Shown here one piece after another: positions 8,374 through 17,523 of a stretch of 64,000 nucleotides of DNA. The notes under the pieces were generated by a model that was not told where the DNA came from, did not search any database, and saw only the letters and a list, made by a program, of their open reading frames with translations. A program made the position numbers and the translations under genes. This DNA comes from Mycolicibacterium goodii (GTDB lineage Bacteria > Actinomycetota > Actinomycetes > Mycobacteriales > Mycobacteriaceae). The stretch is taken from contig NZ_CP012150.1 in the NCBI RefSeq assembly GCF_001187505.1, forward strand, positions 2,604,001 through 2,668,000, in the 5' to 3' direction. Positions within the stretch are counted from its first letter, which is position 1. The number at the start of each line of letters is the position of its first letter.

Positions 8374-9714
8374 TCAGCGCGGGCCCGGCAGCCGCAGCAG
8401 CAGCCGGGCCCCGCCGAGCGGGCTCTGCTCCAATGTTGCTGTGCCGCCGTGCAATTCGGCCTGCTGCGCGACCAGTGCGAGGCCGAGCCCGGATCCCGAC
8501 CGGGACGCGGTGGACCCGCGCGCGAACCGGTCGAACACCAGAGCCCGTTCCTCCTCCGGCACGCCGACCCCGTTGTCGTCGATGGCGATCTCGACGCCCT
8601 CGCGGGAGCTGACGGCCGAGAGCTGCACCCGCGTGGCGCCGCCGTGCTTGACGGCGTTGGCGATCGCGTTGTCGACCGAGAGCCGCAGCCCCGTCGGCAA
8701 TCCCACGATGATCACGGTCGGTGACGGCGCGAGCGACACCTCGAGGTCGGGGAAGATGCGCATGGCGTCGTGGGCCGCGCGGTCGAGCAGTTCGGTGATG
8801 TCGACGGTCACGTGGTCGTCGGTGGTGCTCAGCTCGCCCTGTGCCAGCCGCTCGAGGGCGCCGAGCGTGGCCTCGATCCGTGACTGCGTGCGGATGACGT
8901 CGTTGATCACCTCTTTGCGCTGCTCGTCGGGCAGGTCGAGGGTCGCGAGGACTTCGAGGTTGGTGCGCATCGCGGTCAGCGGTGTGCGCAGTTCATGCGC
9001 CGAGACCGACGCGAAATCGCGCGCCGACGCCAGCGCCGACTTGGTGCGGTCCTGTTCCTTCCATACACGTTTGAGCATGCCGTTGACGGCCTCGGCGATC
9101 TCGACGGCCTCGGTCGCGCCGCGCACCTCGACGTCGGGGGCCTCGTCGCCCGCCTCGACCTGGCGGGTCTGCTCGGCGAGGCGTTTGAGCGGGCGCACCG
9201 CGAACGCCGCGAGCACCCAGCCCAGCACCGTGGCCGCGCCGACCGCGAACACGCAGATCACGATCACCCGGCGGTGCAGGTTGTTGGTGTCGGCGATGGT
9301 CGCGTCGTACGTCGCACCCACGGCCACCCACATCGGGCCGGGCGCCGGGATCTCGACGGTGCGCACCCGCCAGCGCACGCCGTCGATGTCGGTGTCGGCG
9401 TAGCCGGCGGGCAACTCGGGAAGCACCACGGTCGAGTTCGAGGTCACCGAGCCGGTCTGGCGCACGGTGATCACCGCGTCCTGATCGTTGGGGGAGCGCG
9501 GGATCTGGTCGAGCCCCCGCGGCAGGAACGGGATCGCGAATCCCGCGGCCTCGTCGAGGCGCCGGTCCAGCCGTTCCTTGCGGTCGTTGGTGATGCCGAT
9601 CCACACGATCGTGCCGACGATGACGACGACGATCGCGGCCCCGATCGCCGTCGCGAACGCCACCCGGGTCCGCAGCGACGGGGTGCGGCGGAAGATCCGG
9701 GTGAGGATGCTCAT
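8374..9714 (-). CDS. prrB: Sensor histidine kinase PrrB
   Basis: Membrane sensor kinase of the PrrAB two-component system (446 residues). It has a transmembrane helix at about 19-41, an extracytoplasmic sensor loop to about 146, a second helix at about 147-172, a HAMP domain, then the H-box ASVSAHELRTPLTAMRTN with the phospho-accepting His near 240. The ATPase domain shows N-box DNAIANAVKHGG, G1 DDNGVGVPEEE and G2 GSGLGLALVAQQ. PrrAB is required or important in mycobacteria and responds to intracellular growth and to oxygen or nitrogen conditions (literature on M. tuberculosis and M. smegmatis). The gene is 18 bases downstream of prrA in one operon. Confidence 0.96.
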   Translation of the reverse strand: MSILTRIFRRTPSLRTRVAFATAIGAAIVVVIVGTIVWIGITNDRKERLDRRLDEAAGFAIPFLPRGLDQIPRSPNDQDAVITVRQTGSVTSNSTVVLPELPAGYADTDIDGVRWRVRTVEIPAPGPMWVAVGATYDATIADTNNLHRRVIVICVFAVGAATVLGWVLAAFAVRPLKRLAEQTRQVEAGDEAPDVEVRGATEAVEIAEAVNGMLKRVWKEQDRTKSALASARDFASVSAHELRTPLTAMRTNLEVLATLDLPDEQRKEVINDVIRTQSRIEATLGALERLAQGELSTTDDHVTVDITELLDRAAHDAMRIFPDLEVSLAPSPTVIIVGLPTGLRLSVDNAIANAVKHGGATRVQLSAVSSREGVEIAIDDNGVGVPEEERALVFDRFARGSTASRSGSGLGLALVAQQAELHGGTATLEQSPLGGARLLLRLPGPR

Positions 9715-9732
9715 GGCGGCTTCCTGAGGCCT

Positions 9733-10452
9733 CTACTGGGTCCTCAGGACGAAACCGACCCCGCGCACGGTGTGCAGCAATCGGGGCGCGCCACCGGCTT
9801 CGAGCTTGCGGCGCAGGTAGCCGATGAACACGTCGACGACGTTGGTGTCGGCCGCGAAGTCGTAGCCCCACACCAGCTCGAGCAGCTGGGCGCGGGAGAG
9901 CACCGCGGTCTTGTGCTCGGCCAGCACGGCGAGCAGATCGAATTCGCGCTTGGTCAGGTCCACGTCCACGCCGTTGACCCGGGCGCGCCGGCCGGGGATG
10001 TCCACTTCCAGCGGGCCGACCTGGATGGTCTCCGACGAGAACGTGGCCGACGAGCCGCGGCGGCGCAGCAGTGCCTTGACCCGGGCGACGAGTTCGGCCA
10101 GCACGAACGGCTTCACCAGGTAGTCGTCGGCGCCCGCTTCGAGCCCGGCGACCCGGTCGTCCACGCTGCTGCGCGCGGACAGCACGCACACCGGCACGTC
10201 GTTGTCCATGGCGCGCAGCGCGGTCACCACGCTCACACCGTCCAGTACCGGCATGTTGATGTCGAGCACGATGGCGTCGGGCCGGGTCTCGGTGGCGCTG
10301 CGCAGTGCCTCTGCCCCGTCCACGGCCGTCGACACGTCGAATCCGGACAGCCGCAGCCCGCGTTCGAGTGAGGCGAGCACGTCGGGGTCGTCGTCCACCA
10401 CAAGCACCCTCGGCGAGGCCATGCCATTGGTAGTACTGTCCATGCCCGCCAT
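9733..10452 (-). CDS. prrA: Response regulator PrrA
   Basis: OmpR-family response regulator of the PrrAB system, 239 residues from the chosen start. The receiver domain (about 14-125) has the acidic pair VVDDD, the phosphorylated Asp near 64 in [11 protein letters not shown] and the conserved Lys in YLVKPF. The C-terminal winged helix (about 145-239) includes [15 protein letters not shown] and the tail [15 protein letters not shown]. The ATG at 10452 gives [15 protein letters not shown], parallel to the M. tuberculosis start MGGMD; the next ATG at 10443 is an alternative. It corresponds to Rv0903c. In M. tuberculosis accD3 is the next gene, whereas here about 30 kb of other genes follow. Confidence 0.96.
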   Translation of the reverse strand: MAGMDSTTNGMASPRVLVVDDDPDVLASLERGLRLSGFDVSTAVDGAEALRSATETRPDAIVLDINMPVLDGVSVVTALRAMDNDVPVCVLSARSSVDDRVAGLEAGADDYLVKPFVLAELVARVKALLRRRGSSATFSSETIQVGPLEVDIPGRRARVNGVDVDLTKREFDLLAVLAEHKTAVLSRAQLLELVWGYDFAADTNVVDVFIGYLRRKLEAGGAPRLLHTVRGVGFVLRTQ

Positions 10453-10513
10453 CTTGCCCGATGAAGTGCGCTGAGCACCGCAGGCATGCCCGCGCGACAC
10501 AGCGGGTATGGAA

Positions 10514-10536
10514 TTGACCTCATCATTAGTTGAGGT
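10514..10536 (+). promoter_or_regulatory. Promoter with embedded inverted repeat before the ABC exporter genes
   Basis: A -35-like TTGACC (10514-10519) overlaps the perfect inverted repeat ACCTCA (10517-10522) and TGAGGT (10531-10536), separated by 8 bases. The repeat fills the normal spacer region, so a protein bound there would block RNA polymerase. The first ABC gene starts at 10551, 15 bases later. No obvious -10 box follows, so the promoter part is tentative; the symmetry is directly visible. Confidence 0.5.
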
Positions 10537-10550
10537 TTTACGGTGAGCAA

Positions 10551-12479
10551 ATGAGTATCGAGACCGTCGCGCGGCAGACCCTGTACCGGCAGACCCATGC
10601 CAAGGGCGGTGACCTGCACGCGTTGGCGGACCGGCGACTGCTGACCCGCATCTGGCGGTTCGCGGCTCGTCATCACCGCAGGCTCGGGGTGTTCTTCGCG
10701 GTCAGCGTGCTCAGCGCGGTGCTGGCCGTCACCACCCCGGTGCTGGCGGGCCGGGTGATCGACGAGATCACCCAGGGTGGTTCGGCCTCGGTCGTGCTGC
10801 TGCTGGCGGGCACCATCGCGGTCATCGCGGTGGCCGAGGCCGCGGTGTCGCTGATCACCCGCTGGCTGTCCTCGACCATCGGGGAGGGGCTGATCTTCGA
10901 CCTGCGCACCGCGGTGTTCGACCACGTGCAGAAGATGCCGGTCGCGTTCTTCACCCGCACCCGCACCGGCGCGCTGGTGAGCCGGTTGGGCAACGACGTG
11001 ATCGGTGCGCAGCGCGCGTTCTCCGACACCTTCTCTGGCATCGTCACCAACGTCGTGACGCTGACCCTGACGCTCGTCGTGATGCTGCGGATCTCGTGGC
11101 AGATCACCCTGCTCGCGCTGGTGCTGGTGCCGCTGTTCGTGGTGCCCGCGCGGCGCATCGGCACCCGGATGGCCGATCTGTCGCGCCGGGCCGCCGCGCA
11201 CAACGCCACCATGAACACCCAGATGACCGAGCGCTTCTCGGCGCCGGGCGCCACGCTGGTCAAGTTGTTCGGCAGCCCGGCGCGCGAGTCCGGCGAGTTC
11301 GCGACGCGGGCAGACGCGGTCCGCGACATCGGGGTGCGCACCGCGATGCTGCAGTCGACGTTCATGAACTCGCTGACGCTCATGTCGGCGCTGGCCCTGG
11401 CGCTGGTCTACGGCCTTGGCGGGGTGCTGGCGATCGGCGGGCAGTTGCAGGCCGGGTCGATCGTGTCGCTGGCGCTGCTGCTCACCCGCATGTACGCGCC
11501 GCTGACCGCGCTGGCGAATGCGCGCGTCGAGATCGCGAGCGCGCTGGTGTCGTTCGAGCGGGTCTTCGAGGTGCTCGACCTGGAACCGCTGATCGCCGAG
11601 GAACCCGACGCCATGCCGGTACCGGACGGTCCGGTGACCGTCGAGTTCGACGATGTGCGGTTCTCGTATCCGTCGGCCGACAAGGTGTCGCTGGCGTCGC
11701 TGGAGGAGGTCGCCGAGCTCGACCACCGCGGCGGCGACGAGGTGCTGCACGGCATCAGCTTCCGCGCCGAGCCGGGTCAGATGGTGGCCCTGGTCGGCTC
11801 CTCGGGCGCGGGCAAGTCGACCATCGCCTCGTTGGTCGCGCGGCTCTACGACGTCGACGCCGGCGGGCAGGAGCGGAGCGACTCGGGGATCAGGTCCGGC
11901 GGGGTCCGGTTGGGTGGCGTCGACGTGCGCGACGTGACGTTCGCATCGCTGAAGGACACCGTCGGCATGGTGACCCAGGACGGGCACCTGTTCCACGAGT
12001 CGATCGGGGCCAACCTGCGGCTGGCCGCGCCGAACGCGACCGACGACGAGTTGTGGGACGCCCTGCGCCGCGCCCGGCTGGCCGATGTGGTTGCCGCGAT
12101 GCCCGACGGGCTCGACACGGTTGTCGGTGAGCGGGGATACCGTCTTTCCGGAGGGCAGCGGCAGCGACTGACGATCGCGCGCCTGCTGTTGGGGCGATCG
12201 CGGGTGGTGGTGCTGGATGAGGCGACGGCGTCGCTGGACTCGGCGTCCGAGGCCGCGGTGCAGCAGGCCCTGGCCGAGGCGTTGGCGGGCCGCACGTCAC
12301 TGGTCATCGCCCACCGGCTGTCCACGGTGCGCGCGGCCGATCTCATCCTCGTCGTCGAGGACGGGCGCATCGTCGAACGCGGCACGCATGATGCGCTGTT
12401 GGCCCGTGGCGGACGTTACGCCGAGCTGTACGAAACGCAGTTCGGCTCCGACGACCGGGCCGATGCGAGCGCCGCGTGA
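10551..12479 (+). CDS. ABC exporter half-transporter with canonical ATPase (membrane + ATPase fused)
   Basis: A 642-residue protein with six transmembrane helices (about residues 35-320) fused to an ATPase domain, the architecture of drug and lipid exporters. The ATPase has Walker [10 protein letters not shown] (about 414), Q-loop [10 protein letters not shown], signature LSGGQRQRL (about 532), Walker [13 protein letters not shown] and H-loop VIAHRLSTV, so all catalytic residues are intact. It could work as a homodimer or pair with a neighbour. The ATG at 10551 is preceded by GGTGAG; an in-frame TTG at 10530 falls in the operator and is rejected. An unusual 12-residue insertion follows Walker A (see 11860-11903). 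It is the first of three consecutive exporter genes. Substrate unknown. Confidence 0.9.
   Translation: MSIETVARQTLYRQTHAKGGDLHALADRRLLTRIWRFAARHHRRLGVFFAVSVLSAVLAVTTPVLAGRVIDEITQGGSASVVLLLAGTIAVIAVAEAAVSLITRWLSSTIGEGLIFDLRTAVFDHVQKMPVAFFTRTRTGALVSRLGNDVIGAQRAFSDTFSGIVTNVVTLTLTLVVMLRISWQITLLALVLVPLFVVPARRIGTRMADLSRRAAAHNATMNTQMTERFSAPGATLVKLFGSPARESGEFATRADAVRDIGVRTAMLQSTFMNSLTLMSALALALVYGLGGVLAIGGQLQAGSIVSLALLLTRMYAPLTALANARVEIASALVSFERVFEVLDLEPLIAEEPDAMPVPDGPVTVEFDDVRFSYPSADKVSLASLEEVAELDHRGGDEVLHGISFRAEPGQMVALVGSSGAGKSTIASLVARLYDVDAGGQERSDSGIRSGGVRLGGVDVRDVTFASLKDTVGMVTQDGHLFHESIGANLRLAAPNATDDELWDALRRARLADVVAAMPDGLDTVVGERGYRLSGGQRQRLTIARLLLGRSRVVVLDEATASLDSASEAAVQQALAEALAGRTSLVIAHRLSTVRAADLILVVEDGRIVERGTHDALLARGGRYAELYETQFGSDDRADASAA
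11860..11903 (+). repeat. 36-bp in-frame insertion bounded by 8-bp direct repeats inside the first ABC gene
   Basis: CCGGCGGG occurs at 11860-11867 and again at 11896-11903, exactly 36 bases apart. Removing one repeat and the segment between restores a normal-length loop (DVDAGG joined to [10 protein letters not shown]). The added residues, [12 protein letters not shown], are hydrophilic and have no counterpart in the two neighbouring ABC proteins. This looks like a small duplication-flanked insertion tolerated in the surface beta subdomain of the ATPase. Confidence 0.5.
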
Positions 12480-12517
12480 GGTTATTCAGTTGCCGCACAT
12501 GGGAATATTGACTGGTT

Positions 12518-14476
12518 GTGACTGAATCTTCCTCCGAACCCCGCGGATCCGGCGCAGACGCTCTCGGCAGCGCGCCGGCCATCGCTGCGCCACCGGCGCG
12601 GCTCAGGGCCGGCTCGGACCTGCGTCGGCTGCTTCCGTACCTGCTGCCGTACCGGGCCCGCTGGGTGGCGATGGTGGTCGTGGCAATCGCGAGCCTCGGC
12701 GCCACCATCGCGATCCCGCTGATGACCAAGGCCGTGATCGACGGCCCGGTGCGGCATCAGGATTCCCGGGGTCTGTGGACGCTGGGCGCCGCGGCCGTGG
12801 GTATCGGCATCTCCGAGGCCGTGCTGTGGTTCATCCGGCGCTGGCTGGTCGCGCGCGCGACGATGGGCGTCGAGGCCGACATCCGCAAGGATCTCTACGC
12901 GCGCCTGCAGATCCTGCCGATGTCGTTCCACGGCCGTTGGCAGTCGGGGCAGTTGCTGTCGCGCGTCATGAACGACCTGTCGACGATCCGGCGGTTCATG
13001 TCGTTCGGCCTGGTGTTCCTGATCCTCAACGGTCTGCAGATCACCGTGGTCACCGCGATCCTGCTGGCGATGTACTGGCCGCTGGGTGCGGTGGTGCTGG
13101 TGTCGATCGTGCCGATCGCGGCCACGGTGCTGCATTTCGAGCGCGAGTACACCCGCCTGTCGCGGCTCGCGCAGGACCAGACCGGTCACGTCGCGACCCA
13201 CGTCGAGGAGTCGGCGCTCGGGTTGCGCGTCGTGAAGTCGTTCGGCCGTGAGGAGTACGTCTACGACCGGTTCGACGAACAGGCGACCCGGTTGTACGAG
13301 ACCCAGGTCGCCCGCGTCGGGGTGTCGGCGAAATTCTGGACGCTGCTGGAGGTCATCCCCAACCTGACGCTGATCGTGGTGCTGGGTTTCGGCGCCTACG
13401 CCGCGGGCCACGGCTACGTCACGATGGGCACGCTGGTCGCGTTCATCACCATGATGCTGTCGCTGGTGTGGCCGATCGCGTCGCTGGGCTTCCTGTTGTC
13501 GATGACGCAGGAGTCGTTCACCGCGGCCAACCGCATCGCCGAGATCTTCGACGCGCCACGCGAAATCGTCGACGGCCCGATCGCCGACGCGCCGCGCGGT
13601 GGCCGGCTGGAGTTGCGGGATGTGGGGTTTCGCTTCCCGGACTCGGATGCGTGGGCCCTGCGTCATGTCGACCTGACCGTCGAGCCGGGGGAGACGGTCG
13701 CGCTCGTCGGGTCCACCGGATCCGGGAAATCCGTCCTGGCCGCGCTGTTCTCACGTCTCTACGACGTCACCGAGGGGCAGATCCTCATCGACGGTCGGGA
13801 CATCCGCGACCTGAGCCTGCCCGCGCTGCGCCGCACCGTGGCCACCGCGTTCGAGGATCCGACACTGTTCTCGATGTCGGTCGCCGAGAACCTGCGGCTG
13901 GGCCGCGCCGACGCGTCCGACGCCGAACTGGAACAGGCCGTCGACGTCGCGGCCGCGCACTTCGTCCACGACCTGCCGTTCGGTCTGGACACCCGCATCG
14001 GTGAGCAGGGTATGAGCCTGTCCGGCGGTCAGCGCCAACGGCTTTCGCTCGCGCGGGCGATCCTCGCCGCGCCCCGCATCCTGGTGCTCGACGACACGCT
14101 CTCGGCGCTCGACGTGCACACCGAGGCCAGGGTCACCGAGGCGCTGGGCCGGGTGCTCTCGTCGGTCACCGGGGTCATCGTCGCGCACCGCGCGTCGACG
14201 GTGCTGCTGGCCGACAAGGTCGCGCTGCTGGACCGCGACGGTCAGGGCGCGGGCACCATCACCCACATCGGCACGCACGCCGAACTGCTCGCCGAGGTGC
14301 CCCGGTACCGGTATCTGCTGGCGGCCGACGACGAACTCGACGACGAGTCCGAACGCATCTGCGAGTGGGAGGACGAGGAGGACCTGCAGCGGCTGCGCCG
14401 GGTGCACGACGAGCGCGCCGCGATCGACGGTCTCGACGAGCCCGAATATCTGGGCCAGGAGGTGCAGCGCCGATGA
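12518..14476 (+). CDS. ABC exporter subunit with degenerate ATP site
   Basis: A 652-residue fused membrane-ATPase protein with six predicted helices. Walker A (GSTGSGKSV, about 398) and the signature [15 protein letters not shown] (about 499) are good. However, Walker B reads ILVLDDTLSALD, so the catalytic Glu is Asp, and the Q-loop Gln is Glu (TAFEDPTLF, about 446). These changes are typical of the non-hydrolysing site of heterodimeric exporters such as TM287/288 and BmrCD. Its likely partner is the next gene, which overlaps it by 4 bases (ATGA). The GTG start at 12518 follows a 38-base gap after the first exporter gene. A long acidic tail (EDEEDLQRL) follows the H-loop VIVAHRAST. Confidence 0.9.
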   Translation: MTESSSEPRGSGADALGSAPAIAAPPARLRAGSDLRRLLPYLLPYRARWVAMVVVAIASLGATIAIPLMTKAVIDGPVRHQDSRGLWTLGAAAVGIGISEAVLWFIRRWLVARATMGVEADIRKDLYARLQILPMSFHGRWQSGQLLSRVMNDLSTIRRFMSFGLVFLILNGLQITVVTAILLAMYWPLGAVVLVSIVPIAATVLHFEREYTRLSRLAQDQTGHVATHVEESALGLRVVKSFGREEYVYDRFDEQATRLYETQVARVGVSAKFWTLLEVIPNLTLIVVLGFGAYAAGHGYVTMGTLVAFITMMLSLVWPIASLGFLLSMTQESFTAANRIAEIFDAPREIVDGPIADAPRGGRLELRDVGFRFPDSDAWALRHVDLTVEPGETVALVGSTGSGKSVLAALFSRLYDVTEGQILIDGRDIRDLSLPALRRTVATAFEDPTLFSMSVAENLRLGRADASDAELEQAVDVAAAHFVHDLPFGLDTRIGEQGMSLSGGQRQRLSLARAILAAPRILVLDDTLSALDVHTEARVTEALGRVLSSVTGVIVAHRASTVLLADKVALLDRDGQGAGTITHIGTHAELLAEVPRYRYLLAADDELDDESERICEWEDEEDLQRLRRVHDERAAIDGLDEPEYLGQEVQRR

Positions 14477-16308
14477 GCGTGACCGACTGGCGCGGCCGCC
14501 TGCAGGACGAGCAGAACCCGGACAACGACGGAAATCTGCCGATCGACGAGAACGTGCCCCTGCGCCGGGAGGCCCGGTCCCTGCTGGGCTCGCTGTTGGC
14601 GCCCTACCGCTGGATCGTCGCGCTACTCGCGCTCGTGGTGATCGTGGAAAACGCTGCGCGGCTTTCGGTTCCGGTGCTGGTGCAGCGCGGCATCGACCAC
14701 GGGATCCCGCCCATCCTCGCCGGTGACTCGGCGCGTGAGCTCATGGTCATCGTCGCGACGCTGTGCGCGGTGGTGCTGGTGCAGGCCACCAGCCGGATGT
14801 TCTTCCTGCGCCGCTCCGGACGCATCGGGCAGAAGGTGCTGCTGGAGTTGCGGCGCCGGGTGTTCCGCCATTTCCAGCGCCTGGACCTGGCGTTTCACGA
14901 CCGGTACACCTCGGGCCGGGTGGTGAGCCGCTCGACCAACGACGTCGAGGCCATCCAGGACATGCTGGAGACCGGCTTCGACAGCCTGATCACCGCGGTG
15001 CTCACGCTGTTCGGCACCGCGGTGCTGCTCGTGGTGCTGGACTGGCGGCTGGGCCTGATGTGCCTGGCGGCGTTCCCGATCCTCGTCGCGTTGGTGTGGT
15101 GGTTCCGCAACGAATCCGCCCGCACCTACCGCAAGGTGCGCGAGAGCGCCGCGCTGGTGATCGTGCAGTTCGTCGAGACCATGACCGGCATCAAGGCCGT
15201 GCAGGCCTACCGGCGCGAGCCCCGTAATCAGGAGATCTTCGCCGACATCGCCGACGGCTACCGCGAGATCAACGAGAAGACCTTCAAGCTGCTCGCGATC
15301 TTCATGCCGGGCGTCAAACTGGTCGGCAACATCACCACCGGCGTGGTGCTGCTCTACGGCGGTTACCGGGTGCTGGGCGGGCAGATGACCATCGGCACGC
15401 TCGCCGCGTTCCTGCTGTACCTGCGGATGTTCTTCGAACCCATGCAGGAGATCTCGCAGTTCTTCAACACCTTCCAGTCGGCGTCGTCGGCGCTGGAGAA
15501 ACTGGCGGGCGTGCTGGCGCAGAAGCCGGGCATCGCCGATCCGGAGCGGCCCGTCGCGCTTCACGCGGTGGCGGGCACCATCACGTTCGACCACGTGCAC
15601 TTCGCGTATGCGCCCGGCCGCCCGGTGCTGCCCGATCTCACGCTGACGGTGCCCGCGGGGCAGACCGTCGCGCTGGTGGGCACCACGGGTGCCGGCAAGA
15701 CCACGATCGCCAAGCTCATCGCGCGGTTCTACGACCCCACCTCGGGCACCGTCACGCTGGACGGGGTCGATCTGCGTGACCTGTCGCAGTCCGACCTGCG
15801 CCGCCACGTCGTGATGGTGACGCAGGAGAACTTCATGTTCGAGGGCACCGTCGCCGACAACATCCGCTTCGGCAGGCCCGACGCCACCGATGCGCAGGTG
15901 CGCGCGGCGGCCGAGGCCGTCGGCGCCGACCGGTTCATCGCGACACTGCCCGAGGGTTACGGCACCGACGTCGCCAAGCGCGGCGGACGCCTGTCGGCGG
16001 GGCAGCGTCAACTGATCGCGTTCGCGCGGGCGTTCCTCGCCGACCCGGCGGTGCTGATCCTCGACGAGGCCACGTCCTCGCTCGACATCCCCAGCGAGCG
16101 CATGGTGCAACGCGCACTGGAGACGGTGCTGGCCGACCGCACCGCACTGGTCATCGCCCACCGGTTGTCGACCGTGCAGATCGCCGACCGGGTGCTCGTG
16201 CTCGAACACGGCCGCATCATCGAGGACGGCTCACCCGCCGATCTGATCGGCCGCACCGACGGTGCTTACGCCGCGCTGCACCGCGCCTGGGTCGACTCGC
16301 TGGCCTGA
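14473..16308 (+). CDS. ABC exporter subunit, probable active partner of the preceding degenerate subunit
   Basis: A 611-residue half-transporter with six membrane helices and a C-terminal ATPase. Walker A is GTTGAGKTT (about 403), the Q-loop MVTQENFMF is normal and Walker B VLILDEATSSLD has its Glu, so it can hydrolyse ATP. Its signature reads LSAGQRQL, altered at the first Gly. In a heterodimer this altered signature would face the degenerate Walker site of the preceding protein, which fits the asymmetric exporters known from other bacteria. The ATG at 14473 overlaps the previous stop; an earlier in-frame start would lie within the upstream gene and is rejected. A palindromic repeat follows its stop directly. 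Confidence 0.92.
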   Translation: MSVTDWRGRLQDEQNPDNDGNLPIDENVPLRREARSLLGSLLAPYRWIVALLALVVIVENAARLSVPVLVQRGIDHGIPPILAGDSARELMVIVATLCAVVLVQATSRMFFLRRSGRIGQKVLLELRRRVFRHFQRLDLAFHDRYTSGRVVSRSTNDVEAIQDMLETGFDSLITAVLTLFGTAVLLVVLDWRLGLMCLAAFPILVALVWWFRNESARTYRKVRESAALVIVQFVETMTGIKAVQAYRREPRNQEIFADIADGYREINEKTFKLLAIFMPGVKLVGNITTGVVLLYGGYRVLGGQMTIGTLAAFLLYLRMFFEPMQEISQFFNTFQSASSALEKLAGVLAQKPGIADPERPVALHAVAGTITFDHVHFAYAPGRPVLPDLTLTVPAGQTVALVGTTGAGKTTIAKLIARFYDPTSGTVTLDGVDLRDLSQSDLRRHVVMVTQENFMFEGTVADNIRFGRPDATDAQVRAAAEAVGADRFIATLPEGYGTDVAKRGGRLSAGQRQLIAFARAFLADPAVLILDEATSSLDIPSERMVQRALETVLADRTALVIAHRLSTVQIADRVLVLEHGRIIEDGSPADLIGRTDGAYAALHRAWVDSLA

Positions 16309-16389
16309 CTTTTCTTTTGCCGAGCAGACGCAAAACTGCCCAATTTCCTTGCAAAATAGGCAGTTTTACGTCTGCTCGCGAAAGGAAAG
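16309..16389. repeat. Intergenic palindrome, family A copy 1 (possible bidirectional terminator)
   Basis: Arms of 20 bases, at 16321-16340 and 16359-16378, match in 19 of 20 positions around an 18-base loop, and weaker pairing extends outward to about 30 bases. The core word is GAGCAGACGCAAAACTGCC. It lies between two convergent genes, so it may end both transcripts. A clearly related copy lies at 52262-52329, which shows it is a dispersed repeat and not just a local terminator. Confidence 0.75.
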
Positions 16390-16390
16390 C

Positions 16391-17503
16391 TCAGCGCACG
16401 GTGTCGAAGAAGGCCGTCACATCGTCGACGAAAAGCTCGGGCTGCTCGAACGCCGCGAAGTGCCCACCGCGCGGCATCATCGTGAAATGCGTGACGTTGT
16501 ACGCCTTTTCGCACCAGGCCCGCGGCGCGCGCAGGATCTCCTTGGGGAACGACGCCACGCCGGTGGGCAGCGTCACGAAGTCGCCACCTGCGAAGGTGTC
16601 GTAACTCTCCCAGTACAGCCGCGCCGACGACGCGGCCGACGCGGTGACCCAGTACAGCATCACGTTGTCGAGCAGTTCGTCGCGGCTCAGCACGTTCTCG
16701 GGGTGGCCGTCGCAGTCCATCCACGACCAGAACTTCTCCACGATCCACGTCAGCTGCCCCACGGGGGAGTCGACCAGGCCGTAGCCCACGGTCTGCGGCC
16801 GCGTCGACTGCTGCTTCATGTAGCCGGAATCCCATTTGCGGTAGTACTGCATCCGCTCCAGCGCCTGCCGCACCTCCTCGGTCATCTCGCCGACGCCTTC
16901 GGCGGGTGGCCGCGCGATCGGCATGTTCACATGAATGCCAACACAATTGCCCACGTTGCGGCCGATCTGCGTCGTCACAGCCGCGCCCCAGTCGCCGCCC
17001 TGCGCGCCGTAGCGGTCATAGCCCAGCCGGGTCATGAGGGTGTCCCACGCCTGGGCGATCTTGCCGATGCCCCACCCGGTCGTCGTGGGCTTGCCGGAGA
17101 AGCCGTAGCCGGGCAGCGACGGGCACACCACGTCGAACCCGGCCTCGGTGAGCGGTTCGATCACCTTGTGGAATTCGACGATCGATCCGGGCCAGCCGTG
17201 GGTGAGCAGCAGGGGAAACGCGTCGGGCCGTGCGCAGCGCTGGTGGATGAAGTGGATGTCGAGCCCGTCGAGTTCGGTGACGTAGTGGTCGAAGCGGTTC
17301 AGCGCCTGTTCGCGGGCGCGCCAGTCGTAGCCGTTCGCCCAGTACTCGGCGAGTTCGCGGGCGTAGTCCAGCGGTATGCCCTGACCCCAGTCGTCGACGG
17401 TTTCCGGCTCGGGCCAGCGGGTGCGGGACAGGCGGCTCTTAAGGTCGTCGAGATCGGCGTCGGGTACGGCGATGCGGAACGGGCGGATCAACGAGTCGGT
17501 CAT
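16391..17503 (-). CDS. Epoxide hydrolase family protein (EHN + alpha/beta hydrolase)
   Basis: A 370-residue protein of the microsomal-type epoxide hydrolase family. Residues about 5-110 form the EHN lid domain (PFRIAVPDADLDDLKSRL). The alpha/beta core has the oxyanion motif HGWPGS, the nucleophile Asp in GAQGGDWGAAV, and the catalytic His in GGHFAAFEQPEL. Such enzymes open epoxides with water; juvenile-hormone-like, limonene and lipid epoxides are known substrates in relatives, but this one is unassigned. The gene is divergent from a LysR gene with only 18 bases between the start codons, so the LysR protein probably controls it. No signal peptide is seen. Confidence 0.9.
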   Translation of the reverse strand: MTDSLIRPFRIAVPDADLDDLKSRLSRTRWPEPETVDDWGQGIPLDYARELAEYWANGYDWRAREQALNRFDHYVTELDGLDIHFIHQRCARPDAFPLLLTHGWPGSIVEFHKVIEPLTEAGFDVVCPSLPGYGFSGKPTTTGWGIGKIAQAWDTLMTRLGYDRYGAQGGDWGAAVTTQIGRNVGNCVGIHVNMPIARPPAEGVGEMTEEVRQALERMQYYRKWDSGYMKQQSTRPQTVGYGLVDSPVGQLTWIVEKFWSWMDCDGHPENVLSRDELLDNVMLYWVTASAASSARLYWESYDTFAGGDFVTLPTGVASFPKEILRAPRAWCEKAYNVTHFTMMPRGGHFAAFEQPELFVDDVTAFFDTVR

Positions 17504-17509
17504 GGGTCA

Positions 17510-17523
17510 ATACTGCACGGTAT
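17510..17523. promoter_or_regulatory. ATAC-N6-GTAT palindrome in the epoxide hydrolase/LysR divergon
   Basis: ATAC (17510-17513) and GTAT (17520-17523) form an inverted repeat in the 18-base space between the two divergent starts and overlap the LysR ATG. ATAC-N7-GTAT sites are well known for LysR proteins such as BenM and CatM, so this is a good candidate operator. Confidence 0.5.

Noticed and set aside
10530..10550. Earlier TTG start of the first ABC exporter gene
   Set aside because: It falls at the edge of the inverted repeat, adds seven unconserved residues and has no better ribosome binding site than the ATG at 10551.
16262..17521. Upstream extension of the first LysR frame
   Set aside because: The region is the coding strand of the epoxide hydrolase read backwards; the LysR family begins at the ATG at 17522.
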